Shown here in pieces: positions 17,587-25,212 of a stretch of DNA of 34,174 bases. The DNA lies in NCBI GenBank assembly GCA_002877915.1, contig PNJE01000073.1:1-34174 (forward strand), given 5' to 3'. How positions within the stretch are numbered: position 1 is the stretch's first letter; the number at the start of each line of letters is the position of its first letter. Under the pieces are notes generated by a model. The model did no database searches and was not told the origin of the DNA. It saw only the letters and a program-made list of their open reading frames with translations. This DNA is from Candidatus Aminicenantota bacterium. GTDB taxonomy: Bacteria; Acidobacteriota; Aminicenantia; Aminicenantales; Saccharicenantaceae. Made by a program: the position numbers and the translations under genes.

Positions 17587-17605
17587 CACGAATTTCAACC
17601 GAATT

Positions 17606-18796
17606 TCAATAAATGGGCCAGCGGCGGGCAATAAAGCCGTCGCGAATTTCCCGCCAGCTTCCCAGCACTTCGTCAGCAATTTTCTTAATTTCATTTTTAG
17701 CCTTGCTGACATCCAATCCCCATAACTCTACATTCAGCGCCTGAGGTTGGGTTATCGGATCATTTATTTTACTCACCATGTAAACATAAACCTGCTTAAC
17801 TTCAGGAAGCTGAGTGACTATGCGGTTAGCTATCAGCTGGCTCATGATGCTATAAATTTTGCCCACATGGCTAACTGGATTTTTTCCGGCCACCGCTTCA
17901 AGGCTCATCGGGCGGTAAGGCGTAATCAGACCGTTGGCCCGGTTACCACGCCCGACCTGCCCATCATCTCCAGATTCAGCACTTGTTCCGGTGACCGTGA
18001 GATAAGCTGTCTTTTTGGTATCAGCATTATTTATTATTACTTCTACCTTTCGATCGGTATAACGGCCAACAAATTCATCTTTGAGGTAGCGCTCAATTTG
18101 ATTTTTTATTTCATCATAAGTTTTTCTGTCTGGCACCTCTGAGGCCACAAAAGCGGCCGCTATGGTCAGGGTGATTAATTCCTCCTTCCGAACACCCATT
18201 ACCTTAATATCTTCGCCGAGAGCCGGCCATTTTTGTTTGCCTTCGGAGCTGTTTAAAAATTTTTCCGTTTCAAAAACCAGTTTCTCCAGCTCGCTCAGCG
18301 GAGCATATCCGACCGCTAAGGAAGTATCGTTTGCTCGCGGCGGCTGTTCATTGTCAGAAAAGATACTAACCAGGTCATCACTCCCCGAACGAATTAATAA
18401 CTTAACATTAAAATTTTCAGGTTTAAGATGGGGCACTTGCCCCATCATCCAACCCCTAATTTTATCTTCCAGCTTAGCTTCATTAATTAACTTTTTCCCA
18501 TCGACTTCCTTGCTGGCCCGTCCGACGATATACAAATTAATTGGCTCAATTATCTGGCCGCCGCCAAAATCGCACCTTGAATGCCCCCCGACCAGAACAG
18601 CCTTATCGACGTTATGATGTAAAATTTTCCCGGTCTCCTGCCGATAAATTTCAGAAAGTGCCACCGAAAGCTCCTCCGAGGCCCCATCGCATAAAGAATC
18701 AGGATGCCCCTTGCCTTTCCGCTCGACAATTTCTACCGGTATTTCCTCGGCTAACAAATCTTGACCCGCCCTAAGCTCAAAATAATATTCAGACAT
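17606..18796 (-). CDS. metK: S-adenosylmethionine synthetase, archaeal type
   Basis: A 396-residue methionine adenosyltransferase making SAM from methionine and ATP. It belongs to the archaeal-type family (AdoMet_Synthase), not the usual bacterial MetK. Evidence is PVEIVERKGKGHPDSLCDGASEEL near the start, VDKAVLVGGHSRCDFGGG, VTGTSAESGDDGQVGRGNRANGLITPYRPMSLEA, and GKNPVSHVGKIYS. The length fits the family, and no lesion is visible. ACGGAGG a few bases before the ATG is a strong ribosome site. The gene is monocistronic, and its leader of about 320 bases contains a SAM-I riboswitch, so it should be switched off when SAM is plentiful. Archaeal-type MAT in a bacterium indicates an ancient transfer or displacement. 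Confidence 0.95.
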   Translation of the reverse strand: MSEYYFELRAGQDLLAEEIPVEIVERKGKGHPDSLCDGASEELSVALSEIYRQETGKILHHNVDKAVLVGGHSRCDFGGGQIIEPINLYIVGRASKEVDGKKLINEAKLEDKIRGWMMGQVPHLKPENFNVKLLIRSGSDDLVSIFSDNEQPPRANDTSLAVGYAPLSELEKLVFETEKFLNSSEGKQKWPALGEDIKVMGVRKEELITLTIAAAFVASEVPDRKTYDEIKNQIERYLKDEFVGRYTDRKVEVIINNADTKKTAYLTVTGTSAESGDDGQVGRGNRANGLITPYRPMSLEAVAGKNPVSHVGKIYSIMSQLIANRIVTQLPEVKQVYVYMVSKINDPITQPQALNVELWGLDVSKAKNEIKKIADEVLGSWREIRDGFIARRWPIY

Positions 18797-18924
18797 TTTA
18801 ACCTCCGTTAGTTAAGTACGCTTCGGGAAACCGTTTCCTGGCAGGATAATTTGGCTGATAGGATAAGCCAGGCTGGATAGCGCTCTACCCACCGCGGTCT
18901 CCGCTCCAAAATTCTGGCGAGGCG

Positions 18925-18991
18925 CCTCTCTTCTGCTCGAGAGGAGCGGGACCTGGTGGCGATAGTCGCTTTCGCCCCACTCCTCTCATCT
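18925..18991 (-). promoter_or_regulatory. Probable expression platform of the metK SAM-I riboswitch
   Basis: On the minus strand the 3' side of P1 and its extension (GAGAGGAGTGGG, 18974-18986 region) can pair over about 12 bases with CCCGCTCCTCTC (18939-18950 region), giving an antiterminator-like helix. If P1 holds its strand instead, CCTCTC (18939-18944) can pair with GAGAGG (18925-18930). These two states exclude each other, the expected logic of a switch. No strong U tract follows, so termination may need Rho or act differently. Confidence 0.55.
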
Positions 18992-19102
18992 TTCGCTCCA
19001 GCCGAAATCGGAGCTCAACGCTTTTGGCACCTTGCTCACCATTGAGCAGGTTGCCGGGCTTCATCGGGCGCGTCAACCCTCTGCCTCTCTGGATGAGAGG
19101 AT
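18981..19102 (-). promoter_or_regulatory. SAM-I (S-box) riboswitch aptamer
   Basis: On the minus strand the conserved S-box order is clear: CCTCTCATCC (P1, 5' side), AGAGAGGCAGAGGG, CCCGATGAAGCCCGGCAACC, a loop hairpin, AAGGTGCCAA, a P4 hairpin, then GAAAGATGAGAGG (P1, 3' side). All consensus blocks are present in the right order, and P1 pairs well. It binds S-adenosylmethionine and turns the downstream gene off. Here it sits in the leader of metK, the enzyme that makes SAM. Confidence 0.95.
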
Positions 19103-19123
19103 GAGAACGCCAGCGCCATGCTA

Positions 19124-19152
19124 ATTATAGACCAACAATTTCATTTCAACAA
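19124..19152 (-). promoter_or_regulatory. Promoter of the metK riboswitch leader
   Basis: On the minus strand, TTGTTG (19147-19152) and a perfect TATAAT (19124-19129) with a 17-base spacer. Transcription would start near 19116, about 14 bases before the aptamer. Confidence 0.75.
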
Positions 19153-19330
19153 TACTTGGCAAAAAAATTTTTTTATAAAATTTTTAAAAATACCATCGAC
19201 CATCTTGTTAGGCAATTTTATAAAGTTGGCTCGCTCAAAATCTTTAAGGACGCTATCTAATGTAGTATGAGCATCAGCTGGAAACTGAAGTTAATTGGCT
19301 AATTTATTAAGTTGTCCGCAAAGAATGTAT
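19141..19330 (-). pseudogene. Possible relic of a Crp/Fnr-like helix-turn-helix gene
   Basis: In the minus-strand frame ending with TGA at 19141-19143, the sequence reads GQLNKLAN, a stop, LQFPADAHTTLDSVLKDF, then ERANFIKLPNKMVDGIF and a short tail. The stretch TTLDSVLKDFERANFIKL has the spacing of the recognition helix and wing entry of Crp/Fnr-type regulators. An in-frame stop and the lack of an intact upstream part suggest a decayed gene end. Similarity was judged by eye only, and the stretch is A+T rich, so chance is possible. The metK -35 box lies within its last codons. Confidence 0.25.
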
Positions 19331-19463
19331 TGCGATTGGAAAACATAATATGTTATTCAGTTTACTTTATAAAACATAAGGCATATTCCGGCCCGGAACT
19401 GCCTCATTCCTGAAATTATTGCTCTTATTTATTTCTCTTTTCACCAGAATAAATAAGAAAAAG

Positions 19464-20240
19464 CTAAATTTTTTCTCCAGCTATAAACACCCGCTTAGCT
19501 CGTGTATGGTAATCAAGAGGATTACCGCCAAAGACTACCAGGTCAGCGTCTTTTCCAAGGGATAGGCTGCCAATCCTATAGGCCACACCCAGCACCTCCG
19601 CCGCATTTATAGTCAAAGCTCTAAGAGCTTCATCTTCTGGTAGGCCGCCTCTGACGGCCAGAGCCGCTATGAGCGGCAGCTCTTCCAGCGCCCCAAGTCC
19701 ATATTGAACTTCACTCTGCAGAACGATTTTCACTCCCGCCCGGTGCAGCTGAGCGGCGTTGCTTATGTCCAGCTTCTCCGTCTCAGTTCTCTTCGGCCCG
19801 ATGCCCATAGGTCCAACTATCACCGGTATTTTCCTTTTGGCGATTTCTTCTGCTAAGAGATAACCTTCGGCGCAACCTATGAATATGGCTTTAAGCTTAA
19901 ACTCATCCACCAAGCGTAGAGCTCCGCTGATATCATCAATCCGGTAACATTCAATAAGAGCTGGCCATTCTCCCTTTACCACTTTGGATAGGGCATCAAG
20001 CTTTAAATCTCTCTTAGGCTGCTGTATTTCTCCGGCCGTCTTTCCCGCTTTTTTGGCCTCGGCCTGTTTCTTTTCGAAAGCCTCCCATTTCTCGGCCTGC
20101 TCCTTAGCTTCAAGCAGGGCTTGTCTAATAACATAAACATTTCCCATGCGTGTGGACGGCAGCCGCCCCTTTCTACCAAACGCCTCCTTGGGTCCCTCGA
20201 CTATGGAAAATTTAATCCCAGCCGGGGATTTTAGAATCAA
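19464..20240 (-). CDS. Amidohydrolase paralogue B, N-terminally truncated remnant
   Basis: This 258-residue frame starts at a TTG and corresponds to the C-terminal 60 percent of an imidazolonepropionase-like amidohydrolase (GLGALEELPLIAALAVRG, DEALRALTINAAEVLGV, GSLSLGKDADLVVFGGNPLD). The first part of the TIM barrel, including the HxH metal motif, is missing. Aligned by eye with its upstream neighbour, it has Glu/Cys/Gln-type residues where that protein has metal ligands (PALIECYRIDDI against PVHIHVNSVDDI; IGCAEGYL against LAHAEEAY), so even intact it may have been non-catalytic. Its start overlaps the end of the upstream frame by 29 bases at the apparent deletion junction. A functional product is unlikely. 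Confidence 0.75.
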   Translation of the reverse strand: MILKSPAGIKFSIVEGPKEAFGRKGRLPSTRMGNVYVIRQALLEAKEQAEKWEAFEKKQAEAKKAGKTAGEIQQPKRDLKLDALSKVVKGEWPALIECYRIDDISGALRLVDEFKLKAIFIGCAEGYLLAEEIAKRKIPVIVGPMGIGPKRTETEKLDISNAAQLHRAGVKIVLQSEVQYGLGALEELPLIAALAVRGGLPEDEALRALTINAAEVLGVAYRIGSLSLGKDADLVVFGGNPLDYHTRAKRVFIAGEKI

Positions 20241-21327
20241 TTGCCGCTTGAGTTCTTAAAAAGGGCTGCTGAACAACATCGGCGTCAGTCATAAGGCAAA
20301 CAAACACGCCTTTTTTAACCAGGTAATCGGCCAGGTTAACGAGCCGGTTTTGATCGTCGTAAACAATCATCCGCGGCCCGACCACTACAGCCACCTCGCT
20401 TTGGGCCAACTCCTCGGCCACTTTATAAGCTTCCTCCGCATGGGCTAAGGATAATTTTTTGAATTTAAATTCCCCAGCTAAACGCACCGCGATCATGATG
20501 TCATCAACTGAATTCACGTGAATATGCACTGGAATTTTCTGGTCCAAAACCAGCAGCATGGCTTCCTTCTTAAGGTCGCGAGCCGGGGGCAAAGCGGCCG
20601 GGTTTTTCTTTCTTTCTCGCTCGTAGGCTTCGAGCGCCTTTTTATATTCTTCAGCTTCCAGCATGCCCTGCCTGACTAAGTAAGCCGTGCCCATCTTAGT
20701 CATGGGCATCTGACCTTTCTGGGCGTAGGCGGCTTTGTGGCCGAGAGCCATTTTCATGTCGGCGGGGAAGAGGAGGCACATTTGGTCCACAGTTTTTCCA
20801 CGCAGCTTTAGCACAGCTGACTGGCCGCCAATGACGTTTCCAGAGCCAGGCCTGACCACGGCCGCCGTCACGCCTTCAGCCAATGCGTTCAAGAACTGAT
20901 GGCGGTCTGGCCCCACTCCCTCCGGGTGAATCGAATCTATGATGCGCAGCTGCGGGGTAACTGGGTCTGTCATTTCGTTATCTTCTGTCACGCCACCGCT
21001 TGGCCCAAGACCCAAATGTGAATGTGCGTCGATTAGACCTGGAGTAATCAGACAACCAGAGGCATCTATCACCTTAGCTCTGGCTGGTATCTGAACATTC
21101 TGGCCAAGGTCAAAAATACGACCATTCTTGATGACAATCGTACCCTTAATGAAATCCTGACCGGTAGCCGTTAGAATTCTCGCTCCGCTTAGGACAATGA
21201 TTTCATCGGCCGCGGCCAAAGGGCTGGCAAAAAGCACAAATTGAGCAATCAGCGCCAAACATAAGAAGGCCGCAGTTAAAATTGAAAGCCTTATGGAGCT
21301 TTTTTCTAGACCGTATTTTCTTCCCAT
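20212..21327 (-). CDS. Exported amidohydrolase paralogue A, C-terminally truncated
   Basis: A 371-residue frame with a signal peptide (about 1-40, ending ASPLAAA). A metal-dependent amidohydrolase of the imidazolonepropionase/prolidase-like group follows: VLSGARILTATG, GLIDAHSHLGLG with the HxH ligands, HIHVNSVDD, SLAHAEEAY, and LMTDAD with the catalytic-site Asp. After QQPFLRTQAAI, where relatives go on for about 70-80 residues with the TINPAKIL- and GKDADLV-type end, the frame changes into DSKIPGWD and stops. Those last residues are paralogue B sequence (MILKSPAGIKF) read in another frame. AGGGGAAAG supports the start. The substrate is unknown; related exported enzymes are often annotated as dipeptidases. 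Confidence 0.8.
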   Translation of the reverse strand: MGRKYGLEKSSIRLSILTAAFLCLALIAQFVLFASPLAAADEIIVLSGARILTATGQDFIKGTIVIKNGRIFDLGQNVQIPARAKVIDASGCLITPGLIDAHSHLGLGPSGGVTEDNEMTDPVTPQLRIIDSIHPEGVGPDRHQFLNALAEGVTAAVVRPGSGNVIGGQSAVLKLRGKTVDQMCLLFPADMKMALGHKAAYAQKGQMPMTKMGTAYLVRQGMLEAEEYKKALEAYERERKKNPAALPPARDLKKEAMLLVLDQKIPVHIHVNSVDDIMIAVRLAGEFKFKKLSLAHAEEAYKVAEELAQSEVAVVVGPRMIVYDDQNRLVNLADYLVKKGVFVCLMTDADVVQQPFLRTQAAIDSKIPGWD

Positions 21328-21521
21328 TTTTACTTTCCCCTTTTGCTTATTTTTTCCTTTCTTGTTGCTTATTTTTTGTTCACCTTAAAATAAATTGCCA
21401 CAGGCGTTTTGACGCTTCTTTTGTCTATTCTAAATTATAACTACGTTCTGGTAAATTATTTTCTTTCATGCTAAGACATGGTATCCAAGATATTAGATTC
21501 TGGCCTGAAATAGCGCTACTG

Positions 21522-21550
21522 TTGACTTTTGCCTTTTCTCCGTATATCAT
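21522..21550 (+). promoter_or_regulatory. Promoter of the TonB receptor / ECF cluster
   Basis: TTGACT at 21522-21527 and TATCAT at 21545-21550, spacer 17, about 45 bases before the ATG at 21596. No known riboswitch was recognised in the short leader. Confidence 0.55.
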
Positions 21551-21595
21551 CTGGGTGTTACGAATCTAAAAAATGTAATACTAACGGAGATTGAC

Positions 21596-23782
21596 ATGAA
21601 AAGGCTCACCAAGCTTTGCTCAGCGAAATTCGGCTTAGGCTTGGGCTTATTTCTTCTTATTACCAGCAGTCAGGCATTTTGAGCCGCTTTCTCAGCGAGG
21701 GAGGCAGTTACTCCTCAGATAAATCCTGGTGTCATCGTCATCAGCCACCTCACATCACCTTGCTCACCGCCCGATATCAGACCAAGCCAGGCCAAAACCA
21801 ATGAAGAATATAACGACGCCGCTCAACTATCAGAAACCTTATCATCCGATTCTGGCGCTTCACTTTATGAAACAGATGCCTCGGAAACCTTATCTTTTGA
21901 GGCCAACGCCCAAAGCCAAACGCTAACTGACGATAATCAGACTCAATCTTCAACCGAAAAAAAACAGAAAAAAACTACTACCGATAATCCTGATAAAAAA
22001 GAGCAGAAAGCAATCAACGAAGAAGAAATATCCCGCTCGCCTCAATACCGGCCTCACGAAGAAATTGTTGTCACGGCCACTATGTCGCCTTTGGAAGTAA
22101 AGAACTGCACCGTTTCTACCTCAGTCGTCTCTCAGGAGAAGCTCTCCGCCGTCCATGTGTCCAACGCCCTAAACGCCCTCCTTTACGAGCCAGGCATCTT
22201 CGTTATGAGAACCGGAAATTTCGGCCGCTCAGATGTAGAAATCCGAGGCCTTGGTCAACGAGGCCAGAGAATTGGCGTGATGGTGGACGGCCGTCCAGAA
22301 AAGATGGGAATTTTTGGTTGCGTGGTCACCCAGACTTTTCCTTTTGACAACGTAGATCGTCTGGAAGTGGTGCGCGGCCCAAATTCAGTTTTGTATGGCT
22401 CAGATGCTCTGGGCGGCGTGATTAACATCATAACTCACACGCCCGGACGTGGCTTTGAAAACGAAATTGAAAGTTCCTATGGCTCTTTTAACACTAAGGA
22501 AATCAACCTCCGCCATGGAGCCGGTTTTGAAAAATTTAAGTATTACCTCACCTTTGACCACAGTCAGAGCGATGGGCACATAGCCAACTCCGCTTACCGG
22601 GGAGACAGTTTCACTGGAAAGACTGTCTATAATTTCTCCGGAAAATGGTCTCTAGCTCTAAGCGGCAAATACTACGCTGGGCTCAAACACGAGCCGACCA
22701 TCCTTTACCCCAACCCGCCTGCTGAAAACTGGTTTGATTACAAACGCGGAGCAGCTGACCTGACACTAAGCCGCCATTCTGACCTCTCAGACTTGAGTTT
22801 TAAATTTTACACCGACTTCGGCCGTCACCGTTTTTCAAACGGTTGGAACTCGCGCGACCACGTCTATGGCAGCATCTTGAAGTATACTTTCTCAGGTTGG
22901 GAAAATAATCAATTAACTGTCGGTGCTGATTACCGTTATCTTGACGGGCAAAGCTTTAACTACCCGGTTGGCTCCTGGCACCGGAGCGAAGGCGGGTTTT
23001 TTGCTTATGACCAATTTGCTTTTAAGCAAAAGCTGATCCTCACCGGCGGAGCTCGTCTGAACCTCGATTCTGTCTATGGCACAGCTTTTGCTCCGAGCGC
23101 CGGATTGATCTTTTTCCTCACTGAACATACTTCGCTGCGGGCACTGGTCAGTAAGGGCTTTCGCTCCCCTCAGCTTAATGAACTCTATCTTTTCCCTTCA
23201 TCCAACCCGAACCTCAAGCCTGAAACTTTATGGAATTACGAAGTTGGGATAAACCAGCGCTTTGGTCAGAACTTTGATTTCAACTTGACGCTTTTTACCA
23301 TGAATGGCCGCAACTTCATTGAACTCAGGCCGAACCCAACGCCGCCGCCCTTGTATCGGATGACCAACATGGGTACCTACCGAGCAAAAGGGGTTGAAGC
23401 GACTTTAACCGCCCTAGTGACTGATTACTTGAGGCTAATGGCTTCTGGCACTTATCTTGACCCCGGAACTAACACCCAAGGTAAAGCGGGGCAGAAATAT
23501 GATTTAAGCTTGATTTTTTCCAAGGGAAAATTATTCCAGGCCGCTGTCGCTCAATACGTCACCGACTATTATGCTGGAAATAACAAAACCCAGAAGCTCC
23601 CCTCGTTTTTCCTGCTGAATTACAAAATCGAATGGCAGTTTACTCGCTTTCTTTCCGCTTTTCTCAACCTGGATAATCTGTTGAATACTAAGTATCAAAT
23701 CTATGTAAACTTGAGCGAGGCGGCAGGACCTTACCCAATGCCCGGGCGGTCCGTCTATGTTGGATTAAAAATAAGGCCGTAA
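21596..23782 (+). pseudogene. TonB-dependent outer-membrane receptor, interrupted by in-frame TGA
   Basis: ACGGAG precedes ATG 21596, which opens a signal peptide (MKRLTKLCSAKFG then GLGLFLLITSSQAF). Codon 29 (21680-21682) is TGA. The same frame then runs unbroken to 23782, and the first later ATG is at 22082. With the stop read through, the protein is 728 residues. It contains a Ser/Thr/Gln-rich linker (about 30-150), the TonB box EEIVVTAT (155-162), a plug (GNFGRSDVEIRGLGQRGQ, EVVRGPNSVLYGSDALGGVINI) and a 22-strand-type barrel with GFRSPQLNELY. It would move a scarce ligand across the outer membrane. The ECF genes downstream suggest a shared substrate. Without the signal peptide, a reinitiated product could not reach the outer membrane. 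Confidence 0.88.
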
Positions 23783-23860
23783 AAGGCAAAAAATAAGGTT
23801 TTAATGAAGATCGAAGAGGAGAAAATTTAAGGCACACTGACGAGGTAATGGGGCAAAAAG

Positions 23861-24427
23861 ATGAGCCAAAAACGGCACTTTGAACTGCTGCTGGGCGGGT
23901 TGTTTTTAGCCCTGGCCATTGGGCTGCCACCAGCTTTTCACCTGGTTGGGCTTAGCAGCACATTTTTGCCGATGTTCTATCCAGTGCTTTTGGCCGGTTT
24001 TCTCCTTCATTACCGCATTTCTGTGCCTGTGGCTTTGATGGCTCCGCTTGTCTCAGCTGCTCTAACCGGCATGCCGCCGTTTTACCCGCCGATTGCTTTC
24101 ATTATGATGGCTGAAGGGCTAGCTATGACTTTGTTGCCGTTCCTTCTTTTCCAGAGATGGCGGCTGAATATTTACCTCTCCCTCGCCGTCACTATGCTGG
24201 CAGAACGGTTGATTCTTCTTCTTTCGACCTGGGTAATGGCTGACTGGTTGAAACTTCCAGGAGTGGTGCTTGGTCCAATGAGCCTGCTAAAAGGCCTGCC
24301 GGGGCTTGTAATTATTTTTCTAATTATCCCGCCCCTCGTGGTTGGCCTTAAGAAGAAAATCAAGCAGATGCCATTTTTGCCAGAAGAAAGTTTGGACGAG
24401 GCGAAATCAGAGGAGTTGGCTAAATGA
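23861..24427 (+). CDS. ECF transporter substrate-binding S component
   Basis: A 188-residue integral membrane protein with about six hydrophobic segments. The core PMFYPVLLAGFLLHYRISVP, then PLVSAALTGMPPFYPPIAF and MMAEGLAMTLLPFLLF, matches a group of ECF S components of unassigned ligand (MxPVLLAG, LLTGMPPLYP, MMAE motifs). It should bind the ligand in the membrane and dock on EcfT. Its stop overlaps the methyltransferase start by four bases (ATGA). EcfT and EcfA follow within 1.5 kb, so a whole ECF module is present. The ligand is unknown. The ribosome site is weak (GGGG a few bases upstream). Confidence 0.8.
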   Translation: MSQKRHFELLLGGLFLALAIGLPPAFHLVGLSSTFLPMFYPVLLAGFLLHYRISVPVALMAPLVSAALTGMPPFYPPIAFIMMAEGLAMTLLPFLLFQRWRLNIYLSLAVTMLAERLILLLSTWVMADWLKLPGVVLGPMSLLKGLPGLVIIFLIIPPLVVGLKKKIKQMPFLPEESLDEAKSEELAK

Positions 24428-25122
24428 GTTATAGCAACTGGCCAAATAAAACTAATGATAAAACAACTGCTCTAACTGATTTTTTTAATAAAAGCCATCT
24501 GCTCAACTCAAGACAACTCAAAGAAGAGGTTTTTAAACGGCGGCTTTTCTTTGACCGCGTGGCTGAAGTTTGGGAAGAAGAGCATCGCACCGCTGAGCCC
24601 AACCATAACCTATGCCGCATTTTGCAAAGGATGGAACTTAAGCCCGGGCAGGTAGTACTTGATGCCGGTTGCGGCACTGGTCGCCTTGCCCCCTTTATCC
24701 TAAAAAAGATCGGCCCTGAAGGCAAGCTCATAGCAGTAGATGTCTCAGCTAACATGCTGAAAATTGCCCGGCAGAAGTTCAACTACCATAATCTGATATT
24801 TTATCAGGCTGATGTCTGTGAACTCGAGGTTTCGGGATTATTTGACCAGGTCATCTGCCTTTGCCTTCTTCCCCACTTACCCGACAAAGAGCTGGCCTTA
24901 CGCAGCTTTCGAAAATATTTAAAAGCAGAGGGGCAGTTCATCATTGCCCACACAACCAGCCGGGAAGAAGTTAACCGCTACCACGCCCAGCTTCCTGAGC
25001 CAATCTGCTGTGACCAACTTCCAGAAAGGCCGGAGATGATAAAACTTCTGCAAAGAACAGGCTTTACTATGCTGGAGCTTGAAGAGAGTGACATATATTT
25101 TCTGCGGGCCGTCTCCTCTTAA
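24424..25122 (+). CDS. Class I SAM-dependent methyltransferase in the ECF cluster
   Basis: A 232-residue soluble enzyme. Motif I is VVLDAGCGTGRLAPF (about residues 78-92), motif II is KLIAVDVSANMLKIARQ, and FDQVICLCLLPHLPDKE follows, as in UbiE/Methyltransf_11-type enzymes. About 60 residues precede the Rossmann domain. It overlaps the S-component gene by four bases, so it is tied to transport. It may modify the imported ligand, for example a tetrapyrrole, corrinoid, thiol or metalloid. The sequence does not reveal the acceptor. A Cys pair (ICCDQLPERPE) lies in the C-terminal part and could be ligand- or metal-related. Confidence 0.85.
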   Translation: MSYSNWPNKTNDKTTALTDFFNKSHLLNSRQLKEEVFKRRLFFDRVAEVWEEEHRTAEPNHNLCRILQRMELKPGQVVLDAGCGTGRLAPFILKKIGPEGKLIAVDVSANMLKIARQKFNYHNLIFYQADVCELEVSGLFDQVICLCLLPHLPDKELALRSFRKYLKAEGQFIIAHTTSREEVNRYHAQLPEPICCDQLPERPEMIKLLQRTGFTMLELEESDIYFLRAVSS

Positions 25123-25212
25123 AAAATCGATAATTCTATTTCTGAACAGGCTTTTAAAAAGTATAATTAGGAAACATTCAACCGATCTGCGGTAAAATTA
25201 GAGTACGTCCGC

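Larger units (their letters stand above)
17193..17605. other. Convergent intergenic region with REP-like repeats
   Basis: It lies between the ends of the aminotransferase fusion and metK. It holds three and a partial fourth tandem 49-bp repeats (17201-17390), about 160 bases of unremarkable sequence with no gene, and one inverted repeat copy (17552-17586). Confidence 0.7.
18797..19463. other. Region between metK and the amidohydrolase remnants
   Basis: All of it lies upstream of metK. It holds the metK leader with a SAM-I riboswitch, its promoter, a possible relic of a helix-turn-helix gene (19141-19330), and then A+T-rich sequence without recognisable features up to 19463. In the leader, CCTGGC and GCCAGG (18838-18874) could form one more hairpin. 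Confidence 0.6.

Noticed and set aside
17747-18774. Three plus-strand frames over metK
   Set aside because: They are shadows of the metK coding sequence, with no family resemblance and no ribosome sites.
18885-19076. 63-residue minus-strand reading frame upstream of metK
   Set aside because: It lies across the SAM-I riboswitch and its expression platform; the composition reflects RNA structure, not a protein.
5470-21682. Stop-codon reassignment (TAG or TGA read as sense)
   Set aside because: TAG and TGA both serve as terminators of other intact genes here (for example TAG at 26652-26654, TGA at 25924-25926), so a general code change does not fit.
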